A stretch of 64,000 nt of DNA from JAIUNP01 sp020161975. Lineage in GTDB: Bacteria; Pseudomonadota; Alphaproteobacteria; Rhizobiales; Beijerinckiaceae. Below the pieces are notes generated by a model. It did not search any database and had not been told where the DNA came from. It saw only the letters and a list, made by a program, of their open reading frames with translations. Position numbers and translations under genes: made by a program. Of the stretch, positions 24,712-33,124 are shown piece after piece. The DNA is taken from NCBI GenBank assembly GCA_036745275.1, contig DAIOGK010000003.1, forward strand, positions 62,001 to 126,000. Direction: 5' to 3'. Each line of letters starts with the position of its first letter. The first letter of the stretch is position 1.

Positions 24712-25886
24712 CCGCTGCTCCCTCCGAATCATTCCCGCGTTTTGTTCGCGGGCCCGACACCATCGCCATCTATCTGCTGCTTGCCCTGCTGACTTCGGGC
24801 TACGGCATGATCGGGCCGCTCATGCCGTTTCTGCGCGCGGATCTTGCGCTCAGCTACACGCAAGGTTCCTATCATTCGGTGGCCATGTCGCTGGGCACCA
24901 CACTGACCGGCTTTGCGGGGCGGCAGTTCCAGTTGGTGTTCGGGCGCCGGGGGGCTATCGGCGCGGTGATGCTGACGATGACGGTCGGGCTTCTCTTCGT
25001 CTGCCTTGCACAGAATATCGCCATGAGCCTTGCCGGCGCCTTCCTGCTCGGCGTGTCCATCGCGCTCGCGGTGGGGGTGGCGCCGGCCGTGATGGCCGAA
25101 CGGCATGGCGCGCGGATGGGCATTGCCATGGCGGAAGCCAATCTCGTCGCGTATCTCGGCATTTTTCTCGTGCCCGGACTTGTCAGCCTCACGGACAGGC
25201 TGGCAGGCTGGCGCTGGAGCTTCATGCTGCCGGTGTTGGCCTATGCCGCCTACTGGTCATGGGCGCGGCGGCTCGATTTCGGGCAGGTTGCCATCAGCGG
25301 CACCGGGGCTCTGGGGCAAAGGCAACGGTTGCCGGTGGCCTACTGGTGTCACTGGGGTTTTCTCTGCCTGACAGTGGCAGCCGAATTCTGCATGGTCATC
25401 TGGGGCGCCTCCTACCTTGAAAACGTGACGCAACTGCCGCGCGATCAGGCACTTTTGTCGAGCATGATCTTTCCGGCGGGCGTTATCGCGGGGCGGTTTT
25501 CGGGCACGATCCTGATGCGGCGTTTTCAGGCCGCGCAACTGGTGCCGGGTGCGCTGTTGCTCGCGGCGGCAGGGCTCCTGATGCTGCTGATGGCGCGCAC
25601 GCCCGTTGCCGGTATGGCAGGGCTGTTCCTGTGCGGATTCGGCATGGCGAATTGCTACCCGCTCGGCATCACGCTCGCGATGCTGGCGGCGGGGCCGGCG
25701 ACCGATGCAGCGGCGGCGCGCGCTTCGCTCGCCTCCGGCTTTGCCTCGCTGTTTGCGCCGTTCATCGTCGGGAGCATTGCCGACCGGGCGGGGATGGCGG
25801 CTGCTTTTGCAGTGCTGCCGCTGTTTCTTGTCGCTGCGGCGGTGCTGCACATTACCGGTTTGAGATCGCGAAAACTCAGCTCCTGA
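24708..25886 (+). CDS. MFS transporter at the end of the xdh operon
   Basis: 392 residues with about twelve hydrophobic segments in two halves, and a conserved-type loop GRRGAIGA between segments 2 and 3. GTG start overlapping the xdhC stop. Because it is translationally coupled to xdhABC it is a candidate importer of purines, or exporter of a purine catabolite, but the substrate is not shown by sequence. Its 3' end overlaps the convergent TusA-like gene by 11 bases. Confidence 0.8.
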   Translation: MTAAPSESFPRFVRGPDTIAIYLLLALLTSGYGMIGPLMPFLRADLALSYTQGSYHSVAMSLGTTLTGFAGRQFQLVFGRRGAIGAVMLTMTVGLLFVCLAQNIAMSLAGAFLLGVSIALAVGVAPAVMAERHGARMGIAMAEANLVAYLGIFLVPGLVSLTDRLAGWRWSFMLPVLAYAAYWSWARRLDFGQVAISGTGALGQRQRLPVAYWCHWGFLCLTVAAEFCMVIWGASYLENVTQLPRDQALLSSMIFPAGVIAGRFSGTILMRRFQAAQLVPGALLLAAAGLLMLLMARTPVAGMAGLFLCGFGMANCYPLGITLAMLAAGPATDAAAARASLASGFASLFAPFIVGSIADRAGMAAAFAVLPLFLVAAAVLHITGLRSRKLSS

Positions 25887-26112
25887 GGATCTGAAATACG
25901 ATCATCTCGCCCTCGCGCTCCTGGGCCAGCAGCCGGTCGCCGGTCTCGTTCAGCAAGGCCGGAATGTCGATCACCGCCATCGGGTCGGTGCAGAGCACGG
26001 TGAGGCTCTCGCCGGCGGCGAGCCCCTTCAGAACCTTCGCGGTCTTCAGGGCCGGGAGCGGGCATTTGAGGCCCTTCAAATCGAGAATGCGGGATGGGGC
26101 GGTCAAGGGCAC
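25876..26112 (-). CDS. TusA-family sulfur carrier protein
   Basis: 78 residues from a GTG at 26112; the frame stays open to 26256 and the exact start is uncertain. The core LDLKGLKCPLPALKTAKVL has the family's CPxP motif with the sulfur-carrying Cys, then SLTVLCTDPMAVIDIPALL and a typical C-terminal strand. TusA relays persulfide sulfur; in enterobacteria it also affects molybdenum cofactor and formate dehydrogenase activity. It lies between the xdh operon and the formate dehydrogenase island, both sulfurated molybdenum enzymes, so either could be its client. It is divergent from the WD40-cytochrome gene. Confidence 0.85.
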   Translation of the reverse strand: MPLTAPSRILDLKGLKCPLPALKTAKVLKGLAAGESLTVLCTDPMAVIDIPALLNETGDRLLAQEREGEMIVFQILRS

Positions 26113-26224
26113 ACTCTGGCAGGAATCCGATGTCTCCGGGGTTACGACAGCATCCGCATTGCCGCAACCTGTGTCGCCGTGATGCGGGTTGGCAATGAAG
26201 CGGCAGGCTGGCATTCTTCCGGGC

Positions 26225-27505
26225 ATGATGCGCCGGGTTCTGATTGCTCTTTTCATGATGATGGCCGGGCCTCTTCCCGCGCAGGACCTGCGCGGTCACG
26301 GGGGGCCGGTGCGTGGCATCGTGCTGAGTGGCAATGGCCGGCTGGCCATGACGGCGAGTTTTGATTCAACAGTCATCCTCTGGACACTCGATACGGGGCG
26401 GGCCTTGCGGGTTTTGCGCTTCCATGAGGGTGCGGTGAATACGGTGGCGGCGCTTCCCGGAGGACGATTTGCCAGTGCGGGCGAAGACGGGCGCGTCGCG
26501 TTGTGGACGCCGGATGCGGCCCAGCCCGTTGCGGTGCTGACGGGCCATACCGCGCCTGTGGCGGCGCTGGCGGTTTCTGCTGACGGCGCGTTCCTCGCCT
26601 CTGCAAGCTGGGACGGCACGGCAAGGCTGTGGCCGCTTGGTGGGGGAGCGCCGGTGGTGCTGGGGGATCACCGTGGTAATGTCAACGGCGTTGCCTTTCT
26701 GGCCGATGGCGCGGTCGCGACGGCTGCCTATGACGGCACCATCCGCGTTTTTGCGCGCGATGGTCGGTTGTTGCGGCGCATCAACACGGGCGCGCCGGCC
26801 AATGCGATTGCCAGTGATCAGGACGGACGGCTGATCGTTGCCGGCGGTGATGGCCGCCTGCGCTTTCTCGACGCCGCGTTGCGCGAAACGGCACGGATCG
26901 ACATTTCCGATACGCCGCTGGTCGCGCTTGCGCTGGCGCCGGATGGCTCGACCATCGCCGCAGCCGGCTTTCGCGGAACGCTGGCGCTCGTCGCGCAGCG
27001 GACAGGGGCGGTGCGCAAACTGGAAGGGCCGGCCTTTCCCCTCTGGTCGATGGCTTTTTCGCAGGATGGGCAGGTGCTGTTCACGGGCGGCAACGATCGG
27101 CTCGTGAGGCGGTGGCGGGTTGCGACGGGCGAACCGGTTTCACCGCTGCTGACGGCTGCGGAAGACGATATTCCGGCTGCGTTGAAAAGCCATCCGGGGG
27201 CTGCGGTGTTCCGGGCCTGCGTCGCCTGTCACACACTCAACGCCGATGGCGGTCATCGCGCGGGGCCAACGCTGGCCGGGCTCTATGGCCGGACGATCGG
27301 AACGGTGACGGGCTATGATTATTCGCCGGCGCTTCGGACGATGAATATTGTCTGGTCGCGCGAGACGTTGCAAAAGCTGTTCGAGGACGGGCCGGCGCGC
27401 TTCACGCCCGGCACCAAGATGCCTGAACAGACGATCAACCGTGCCGAAGACCGCGCCGCTCTGGCTGAGTTTCTGGCGCTGGTCGGGTCGGGCCGGTCGC
27501 CATGA
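26225..27505 (+). CDS. WD40 beta-propeller fused to a cytochrome c domain
   Basis: 426 residues. Residues 1-20 are a signal peptide (MMRRVLIALFMMMAGPLPAQ). Residues 22-305 hold about seven WD40 repeats, visible as recurrent GH-(25)-D-x-T-x-x-LW units such as SFDSTVILW, GEDGRVALW, SWDGTARLW and YDGTIRVF. The C-terminal domain is a class I cytochrome c with CVACH at 332-336 and the likely axial Met399 in GTKMPEQ. It should be periplasmic or exported and carry one heme. The next gene, ccdA-like, would serve heme attachment. The role is not known; an electron carrier or docking propeller for the nearby formate dehydrogenase is only a suggestion. Confidence 0.85.
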   Translation: MMRRVLIALFMMMAGPLPAQDLRGHGGPVRGIVLSGNGRLAMTASFDSTVILWTLDTGRALRVLRFHEGAVNTVAALPGGRFASAGEDGRVALWTPDAAQPVAVLTGHTAPVAALAVSADGAFLASASWDGTARLWPLGGGAPVVLGDHRGNVNGVAFLADGAVATAAYDGTIRVFARDGRLLRRINTGAPANAIASDQDGRLIVAGGDGRLRFLDAALRETARIDISDTPLVALALAPDGSTIAAAGFRGTLALVAQRTGAVRKLEGPAFPLWSMAFSQDGQVLFTGGNDRLVRRWRVATGEPVSPLLTAAEDDIPAALKSHPGAAVFRACVACHTLNADGGHRAGPTLAGLYGRTIGTVTGYDYSPALRTMNIVWSRETLQKLFEDGPARFTPGTKMPEQTINRAEDRAALAEFLALVGSGRSP

Positions 27506-27525
27506 CCGAAGCGGAGTATTGATCC

Positions 27526-28245
27526 ATGACCGGCACGCTTGGCCTTGCCTTTGTTGCGGGCATCCTCTCCACGCTCTCGCCTTGCGTGCTGCCGCTGTTG
27601 CCGATTGTGCTGGGCGCGGCGGCCTCCGAACATCGGCTTGGCCCGGCGGCGCTGGCGGCGGGCTTGGCGCTGTCTTTCGTCGCCATTGGGCTTTTTGTCG
27701 CCACCATCGGTTTTTCCATCGGGCTCGACAGCGACGTGTTCCGGATGGTGGCCGCGGTGCTGATGATCGCCATTGGCTTTGTGCTGATGTTGCCGGCGCT
27801 TCAGGTGCGGCTGGCGGCGCTGGGCGGTCCGCTCGGTGATCGTGTGGAACAGAGCTTTGGCGGGTTTTCGACAGGCGGTATCCGGGGGCAGTTTGCGGTG
27901 GGGCTGCTGCTGGGCGCGGTGTGGACGCCCTGCGTCGGGCCGACGCTGGGCGCTGCCTCCATGCTGGCCTCGCAAGGGGAGAATCTCGGCGCGGTGGCGC
28001 TGACGATGTTCGCGTTCGGCATCGGCGCGGCACTGCCGCTGCTGTTGCTCGGCATGGTGACGCGCGAGACCATGATGCGCTGGCGCGACCGGATGCTGGG
28101 CGCGGGCGCGGGCCTCAAGATCGTCCTCGGCGTGCTGCTCGTCATCATCGGCCTCCTGATCCTGACAGGAGCCGAAAAACGCATCGAGGCCTGGCTCGTT
28201 GCCATCATGCCTAACTGGCTGACGACACTCACGACCCGATATTAG
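27526..28245 (+). CDS. ccdA: CcdA/DsbD-type cytochrome c biogenesis membrane protein
   Basis: 239 residues with six hydrophobic segments. The two essential membrane Cys are visible in LSPCVLPLLP near residue 20 and WTPCVGPTLGAA near residue 131. CcdA carries reducing power from cytoplasmic thioredoxin to the periplasm to keep apocytochrome Cys reduced before heme attachment. GCGGAG precedes the ATG and only 20 bases separate it from the WD40-cytochrome gene, so the two form a unit. The 3' end overlaps the opposite Fe-S gene by four bases. Confidence 0.9.
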   Translation: MTGTLGLAFVAGILSTLSPCVLPLLPIVLGAAASEHRLGPAALAAGLALSFVAIGLFVATIGFSIGLDSDVFRMVAAVLMIAIGFVLMLPALQVRLAALGGPLGDRVEQSFGGFSTGGIRGQFAVGLLLGAVWTPCVGPTLGAASMLASQGENLGAVALTMFAFGIGAALPLLLLGMVTRETMMRWRDRMLGAGAGLKIVLGVLLVIIGLLILTGAEKRIEAWLVAIMPNWLTTLTTRY

Positions 28246-30266
28246 GCGTCTTTGTCGCCCTGCTTGCGATAATCGTCCGCGCTGCGCGGACGCGGACGCT
28301 CGACCGTGCCGTAGGGATCGATGCTCTGCTCTGTGGCAACGATGACGCGGCAATCCTCGCAGAGGCCGATCATGGCGAGGCGATCCGCATGGGCACCCGA
28401 GAACATCCAGTGCTTGCCGGCAAGCTTGTCACGGACGCGGGCAATGGTCGCCTTGGTGCCGAAGGCCTTGCCACAGCGGTCGCAGAGATGTGGTTCTTCT
28501 TGCTTCAGCAGGACGGGCGGGGCATCGATGGCCGCAAAGTCGAGCCGTGGCTCCAGCGTAATAACCTTTTCCGGGCAGGTTTTCGCGCAGAGGCCGCACT
28601 GCACACAGAGGTCCTCGGCAAAGCGCAGTTCCGGTCGGTCCGGGTTCGCCGTCAGCGCGTCCGCAGGGCAGGCGGAGACGCAGGCGTGGCAGAGCGTGCA
28701 GCCGGCGACATCAAGCACGACGCGGCCCATCGGCGCGCCCTCGGGCAGGGCGATGACTGCTTCCGCCTTCGGGGCGACGGCGTGGAGTTCGCGTAAAGCG
28801 AGCCGCTGGACCTCACGCTTGTTGCCGAGGGGCAGAAAACGGGCCGCAGCGCGGACCACGGGGCCTTGCGGGGGCGTGGCCAGCGCATCGGCCAGCGCAT
28901 CGGGATCGTCGGTGGCGATGATGCCGAGCGCATCATCCTGAAATCCGAGGCCGGCCAGAATGGCGCGGGTGAGATCGAACGTGCGGTGCAGCGCCGTCTC
29001 GTCATGGCGCGGCTTTTCCCGGGTGAGGACGCGGATGCCGGCGGCGCCATAGGCAAAGGCGGCGATGAGCGTTTCCGGCCCGATCTGCGTCCCCTCGTTG
29101 ACCGGCACGGGAATGACGGTTGCGGGCAGGCCCGGGCCGTGATGTGCGAGCGCGTGCAACAGCGGCTCGCCATGGTCGGCATCGTGAAGGAGCAGCACCG
29201 CGCGTGCTCCGCCCGCCGCACTATAGGCGCCGAGCATTGCGCGGAGGGAACCGATCAGTACATCCGGCGCGGGCAGGGCATAGCTGGCGGCGCCTGTCGG
29301 GCAGACCGCTCCACAGCCGCCGCAGCCGGCGCAGACCGCTGCATCGAAAGCCACCGTATCGCCGTTCGGGCTGATGGCGCCGGTGGGGCACACATCGAGG
29401 CAGCGCGTGCAGCCGGTGATCGAGGAGCGCGAATGAGCGCAAAGTTCGGGACGGAAGGTGACATAGCGCGGCTTGTCGAAGGTACCGACAAGGGTGCGCG
29501 CTTCTGCGATCAGCCGGGCAAGAGCGGCAGGGCTGGCCGGATCGGCGCGAAGATAGCCGGGGCGCAGTTCGGGCGCGGGAAAGAGCGCGGTGCCGCCGGT
29601 CACGTCGATGATGAGATCGCAATTGGAGGCGGCGCCATTGCGCGCCGGGCCGAAGGCAAACGTGCCGCGCGAGGTACGGGCGGGTTCGGCAAAGCCATCC
29701 ACCGTGAGCGCGAATGCGCCGAGATGGCCGGTGGCGCTGCGGATCCTGCCGCGAAACACCGGGAAATCGACGCCTGCGGGCACCGGAATGGCCGCCGTGC
29801 CGGTGATCAGGACGGTGATGTCGAGATCGTCGGCGAGCTGACGGGCGACCTCGATGGCGGTTTCGTCATGGCCAAGGATGATCGTCACGCCCTCGCTGTC
29901 GAGGCTGGTCATCGGCACGTCGGGTTCCGGGCTGGCGGTCCGGGCCACCAGCGCGGCCATCTTCGGGCCAGCGGCTGCGGCTTGCGTGCTCCAACCGGCC
30001 AATTCCCGCAGATTTGCGAAGGTGACGCCGGCGGTCACGCCCGCTTCGGCAAAGGCGTCCTCGATAACCGCCTGTCGGCAGGCACAGCCGACGACGACCT
30101 GGGCCCCCTTCCTGGCGGCTGCGACGGCGCGACCGAGATCGGCGCCGGCGAAATCGTTTCCTTCAACCAGCTGTGCCTTGGGGAAGGCGCGGGCGAGCGC
30201 AGCAAGATCAACTGGAACCGTGCCCGCGCAGGAGCAGGCCAGAACGGTCATCGTCTGATCGAGCAT
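28242..30266 (-). CDS. Large multi-cluster Fe-S protein with HdrA-like N-terminus
   Basis: 674 residues. The start VLACSCAGTV and the block VVVGCACRQ...FANLRELAGWS resemble the N-terminal part of heterodisulfide-reductase HdrA proteins. A Rossmann-like segment (TIILGHDETAIEVARQL) follows. Two pairs of [4Fe-4S] motifs come next: CTRCLDVCPTGAI and CAGCGGCGAVCPTGA near residues 280-330, then CTLCHACVSACPADAL and CVQCGLCAKTCPEKV near 525-575. Between them is a segment weakly like MvhD. The C-terminus has CDRCGK and CEDCRV, a possible Cys4 metal knob. It is a soluble electron-transfer protein divergent from the formate dehydrogenase accessory genes; homologues commonly accompany such clusters in alphaproteobacteria. 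Partner and reaction are unknown. Confidence 0.8.
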   Translation of the reverse strand: MLDQTMTVLACSCAGTVPVDLAALARAFPKAQLVEGNDFAGADLGRAVAAARKGAQVVVGCACRQAVIEDAFAEAGVTAGVTFANLRELAGWSTQAAAAGPKMAALVARTASPEPDVPMTSLDSEGVTIILGHDETAIEVARQLADDLDITVLITGTAAIPVPAGVDFPVFRGRIRSATGHLGAFALTVDGFAEPARTSRGTFAFGPARNGAASNCDLIIDVTGGTALFPAPELRPGYLRADPASPAALARLIAEARTLVGTFDKPRYVTFRPELCAHSRSSITGCTRCLDVCPTGAISPNGDTVAFDAAVCAGCGGCGAVCPTGAASYALPAPDVLIGSLRAMLGAYSAAGGARAVLLLHDADHGEPLLHALAHHGPGLPATVIPVPVNEGTQIGPETLIAAFAYGAAGIRVLTREKPRHDETALHRTFDLTRAILAGLGFQDDALGIIATDDPDALADALATPPQGPVVRAAARFLPLGNKREVQRLALRELHAVAPKAEAVIALPEGAPMGRVVLDVAGCTLCHACVSACPADALTANPDRPELRFAEDLCVQCGLCAKTCPEKVITLEPRLDFAAIDAPPVLLKQEEPHLCDRCGKAFGTKATIARVRDKLAGKHWMFSGAHADRLAMIGLCEDCRVIVATEQSIDPYGTVERPRPRSADDYRKQGDKDA

Positions 30267-30363
30267 GTCTGGTTTCTCCCCTCAAACGCCTTGCAATCGG
30301 TAATCCAGTTCACCCATAAACGGTTCAGTACCGGGTGACGAGGCCCAAGGGATGGGATTCGCA

Positions 30364-31113
30364 ATGGATAAGAGCACGAACAGCCGGCAGATTCATGGCG
30401 AGCGGTTTCCGCCGCTGGTCACGCCGGTGCGCCTGCGGGAACTCAGCGATGCGCATGAGCACGCACTCGCGCATGCTTCGGAGGCGGGCGCGGGGACCAT
30501 TTTCCATGTCGGACGGTTCGATCAGGTGGAATTTGCGCTGGTGCTGGAGCCGGATGCGCCGCTGTTCAACGCCCGCCGCGTGCTGTTCGCCGGCATGAAT
30601 GCGCTGGCCGAGACCATTGCCGCCGATTGTCCGCCCGAACGAGAGGTGCACTTCGGCTATCCGGCCGATCTTCATTTCGACAATGGGCTTGTGGGTGGAA
30701 TGCGGATCGGCTGGCCGGACGGGGCGGATGAAAACACGGTTCCTGACTGGATCGTGCTGTCTGCAATCATCCGCACCGGCGGCTTTGCGGAACTCGGCTT
30801 CACGCTTTCACGCGATGGCACGACGCTGGGGGAGGCCGGCTTCGAAACGGTCGATCCCGAGGCCTTCACGGCCCGGTTCTGCCGACATTTCATGGCCGAG
30901 ATCGATGATTGGCAGGAGCGGGGCTTCCAGGGCATCGGCCAGCGCTACCTTGCCCGGTTGCCGAAGGCTGCTGACGTGATGACGCGGGGCATCGACGGCA
31001 ACGGTGATCTGATGGTGCAGAGGAAGGGTGAGGCGACGGCTCGCACCCCCTTGCTGGCCGGGCTCGAACATCCGGGCTGGTATGAGCCGGAAAGCCGGAG
31101 CGTCAGGGTATGA
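30364..31113 (+). CDS. Degenerate biotin/lipoate protein ligase-fold protein
   Basis: 249 residues, BPL_LplA_LipB-like family. ATG at 30364 with GGGA upstream; an ATG 12 bases earlier is too close to its AAGGG. The stretch FGYPADLHFDNGLVGGMRIG (97-116) aligns with the biotin ligase KWPNDL...GKLAGI region, but the catalytic Lys is replaced by Gly98, and no GRGRRG-type biotinyl-AMP loop is seen before it. A normal ligase reaction is therefore unlikely. It opens a five-gene accessory run upstream of fdhA in which each stop overlaps or abuts the next start, and its stop overlaps the DUF6505 gene as ATGA. A role in handling a cofactor or a folding intermediate of formate dehydrogenase is inference. 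Confidence 0.75.
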   Translation: MDKSTNSRQIHGERFPPLVTPVRLRELSDAHEHALAHASEAGAGTIFHVGRFDQVEFALVLEPDAPLFNARRVLFAGMNALAETIAADCPPEREVHFGYPADLHFDNGLVGGMRIGWPDGADENTVPDWIVLSAIIRTGGFAELGFTLSRDGTTLGEAGFETVDPEAFTARFCRHFMAEIDDWQERGFQGIGQRYLARLPKAADVMTRGIDGNGDLMVQRKGEATARTPLLAGLEHPGWYEPESRSVRV

Positions 31114-31643
31114 AGCTTCTTCGGACCATCCGGCTCGACCCCTCGGATGGGTTTGTGTTCAACCGCGCGGCGGAGCCCGGCGAATGGGCGGTGGCGGGCA
31201 CATTCGTCTTCTGGGAACAGCCGCTCGACGGGCTGATCGGCAAGGAACGTGCCGCCTTCCGCTCCGGTCTGCTTGGCGTTTCCAGTCTCGGCTGGTCGAC
31301 CCTTGCAGTGGCCGTCGAGGCGAACGAGGCCGAACGGTCGGCGGCGACAGAACAGCTCGCAACCCAGCTTTGCGCGCATTTCGGCGCACCGGACCTGGCG
31401 CTGGCCCGCCGGGCGGCAGCCGAGGAAATCGCCTATAGCGCAACGCTGGCCGATGTGGCCGCAGGCACGCTGGTGGCGGTGCATCGCAGTGTGGAGAATG
31501 GCGATATCCGCGAACGGTTCCGTACCTTGCTTCCGGGGGGAGATGCCCTGCACAACCGCGCCTTTGCTTTCGAGATCGTGGACGATGAAGCGCCGGAGGC
31601 GGTGAATCTGATGGCGCTTGACCAACGCGGGGGCGGGAAATGA
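31110..31643 (+). CDS. DUF6505-like protein, formate dehydrogenase-associated
   Basis: 177 residues, soluble, acidic, without Cys clusters or membrane segments. It matches what I recall as the DUF6505 family; that name is from memory. Blocks: TIRLDPSDGFVFNRAAEPGEW, TFVFWEQPL, and a 'FRSGLLGVSSLGWSTLA' stretch. ATGA overlaps on both sides bind it to the ligase-like gene before and the DUF6352-like gene after, so all should be made together. Function unknown. Confidence 0.7.
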   Translation: MKLLRTIRLDPSDGFVFNRAAEPGEWAVAGTFVFWEQPLDGLIGKERAAFRSGLLGVSSLGWSTLAVAVEANEAERSAATEQLATQLCAHFGAPDLALARRAAAEEIAYSATLADVAAGTLVAVHRSVENGDIRERFRTLLPGGDALHNRAFAFEIVDDEAPEAVNLMALDQRGGGK

Positions 31644-32650
31644 CAGGATGCGATTTCTGGGTGGCAAGCGGGCACCATCTGCTGGATCGTGCCGATGGCG
31701 GCGGCCTCGTCGTCACCGATACCTTTCTGAAAGCCTATCTCGCCCGGCCCGAGCTGGTGCCGCCCGATGAAGCCTGTCCGGTGGAACGGGGGCTGCATCA
31801 GGCCCTGCTCGACCATCCGCGCCTTGCTGTCAGCGTCGAGGAAATCGGCCATATCGCCGATGAGGATGCGCGCGAGAATTTTACCCTGTTCCTCGCCTTC
31901 CGCGACCGCCTTCTGGCCCATCCCACGCTGGAGGCGGCCTATCGCGCGCTGGTGACACAGCGCATTGCGGGTCTGCCGCCGCTGTTCCTGCAACAGCTCA
32001 CGCATGTCATCGCGCGCAACGCGTTTGATGGCGTCGACGATCCTTTCGTGCTGCGGGCGGCCGAATGCCTGTTCCGGACGCAGAAGGTGACGTTTCACGA
32101 GGGGGCCCTGCTCCTGGCGGATGCCGAGGCGATTGCGCTGCATGAGCATACCCGCGCACATTCACCGCTGATGGCGATGTTGGGCGGGCCGGCGGTGAGT
32201 GAACTCGATGTGCTCAACGAGACCAATGCCGGGGATTATGCCGGTCGCTCGGATGCCCATGATTTCGTGTTCAATCTCGGGCAGGGAACGCGTGGGCGCG
32301 CGGCACTCGGGGCGGCGGCGCAGCGCTGGATTGCCCATCTGACCGGCGTTGACATCGCCTTTGAACCGGTTGAACGTCTCAGGGGCGAGAATGTCGCCTG
32401 GTTCCTGCCTTTCGATGCCGCCGCGACCCAGATCGGCAACCGCGTCTGGAACGGGGAGAGCCTTGATGCTGCGAGTGAGGCGCAGATCCTGGCGCTCTAT
32501 CGCTTCCGCTTGCCGGAGAGTGCGGCAATCGAGGGGCGTTATCGTGGGCGGCAGGCGCTTGCGATTGCCGCTGTGCAGGGTGACAATCTGTTTGTGCTCA
32601 AAGCCCAGAACCTGATTGCCGGATTGCCATTTGTCCCGGGAGCCAACTGA
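31640..32650 (+). CDS. DUF6352-like protein, formate dehydrogenase-associated
   Basis: 336 residues, predicted mainly helical and soluble, recalled as the DUF6352 family. Opening DFWVASGHHLLDR, then EIGHIADEDARENFTLFL and LPPLFLQQLTHVIARNAFDG. The C-terminal third is a beta-rich segment ending FVLKAQNLIAGLPFVPG. No catalytic motif is evident. It overlaps the gene before by four bases and abuts the DUF3305 gene without a gap. Function unknown; context points to formate dehydrogenase assembly or control. Confidence 0.7.
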   Translation: MTGCDFWVASGHHLLDRADGGGLVVTDTFLKAYLARPELVPPDEACPVERGLHQALLDHPRLAVSVEEIGHIADEDARENFTLFLAFRDRLLAHPTLEAAYRALVTQRIAGLPPLFLQQLTHVIARNAFDGVDDPFVLRAAECLFRTQKVTFHEGALLLADAEAIALHEHTRAHSPLMAMLGGPAVSELDVLNETNAGDYAGRSDAHDFVFNLGQGTRGRAALGAAAQRWIAHLTGVDIAFEPVERLRGENVAWFLPFDAAATQIGNRVWNGESLDAASEAQILALYRFRLPESAAIEGRYRGRQALAIAAVQGDNLFVLKAQNLIAGLPFVPGAN

Positions 32651-33124
32651 ATGCCCGAAGTCTCCGTCCCTGTCGGTGTGGTGTGCGAAAAGCGCAAGAT
32701 CGATCACAAGTGGGCCGATCATGTCTGGTCTCCGGTGGCGGTGCTGTCCGGCGTGCCGGATGTCCCGCCCTGGACGCTGCTTTATCGGGAGGGCGACACG
32801 GAGCGCTATTATGTCGGCTCTGCCGACCTCGTGCTCGCCACCACGGAAACAGCGCGCTATCGCGACAATCTCCTGGTTCCGCCGCCCCGGCTGTGGGTCG
32901 TGTTGCGCGAGGAGGGCGAGCGACCGCTCCATCTGGTTGCGGTGACTGCCGACCCGACTGAAGGGGAGGCCTATACCGAGCCGGGGTCCGGCATCGTCGC
33001 CACGGTTCCGATGCCCGCCGACATCGCAGTGGCCATAGCAGCCTTTGTCGACGCCCATCATGTCGAGCAGCCCTTCATCAAGCGCCAGCGCAAGCGGCAT
33101 CGGGATGGCGAGGCACAGGCATGA
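32651..33124 (+). CDS. DUF3305 protein, formate dehydrogenase-associated
   Basis: 157 residues. Core blocks VGVVCEKRKIDHKWADHVWSP, WTLLYREGDTERYYVGSADL and RDNLLVPPPRLWVVLR, all mixed beta, and a strongly basic tail IKRQRKRHRDG. DUF3305 and DUF3306 genes recur as a pair beside formate dehydrogenases in Shewanella, Vibrio and alphaproteobacteria, but their biochemical role is unsettled. Starts at the base after the previous stop and overlaps DUF3306 by four bases. Confidence 0.82.
   Translation: MPEVSVPVGVVCEKRKIDHKWADHVWSPVAVLSGVPDVPPWTLLYREGDTERYYVGSADLVLATTETARYRDNLLVPPPRLWVVLREEGERPLHLVAVTADPTEGEAYTEPGSGIVATVPMPADIAVAIAAFVDAHHVEQPFIKRQRKRHRDGEAQA

Noticed and set aside
26113..26256. N-terminal extension of the TusA-like protein up to 26256
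   Set aside because: TusA proteins are about 75-80 residues; the extra 48 codons would overlap the divergent WD40-cytochrome gene start and have no family sequence.
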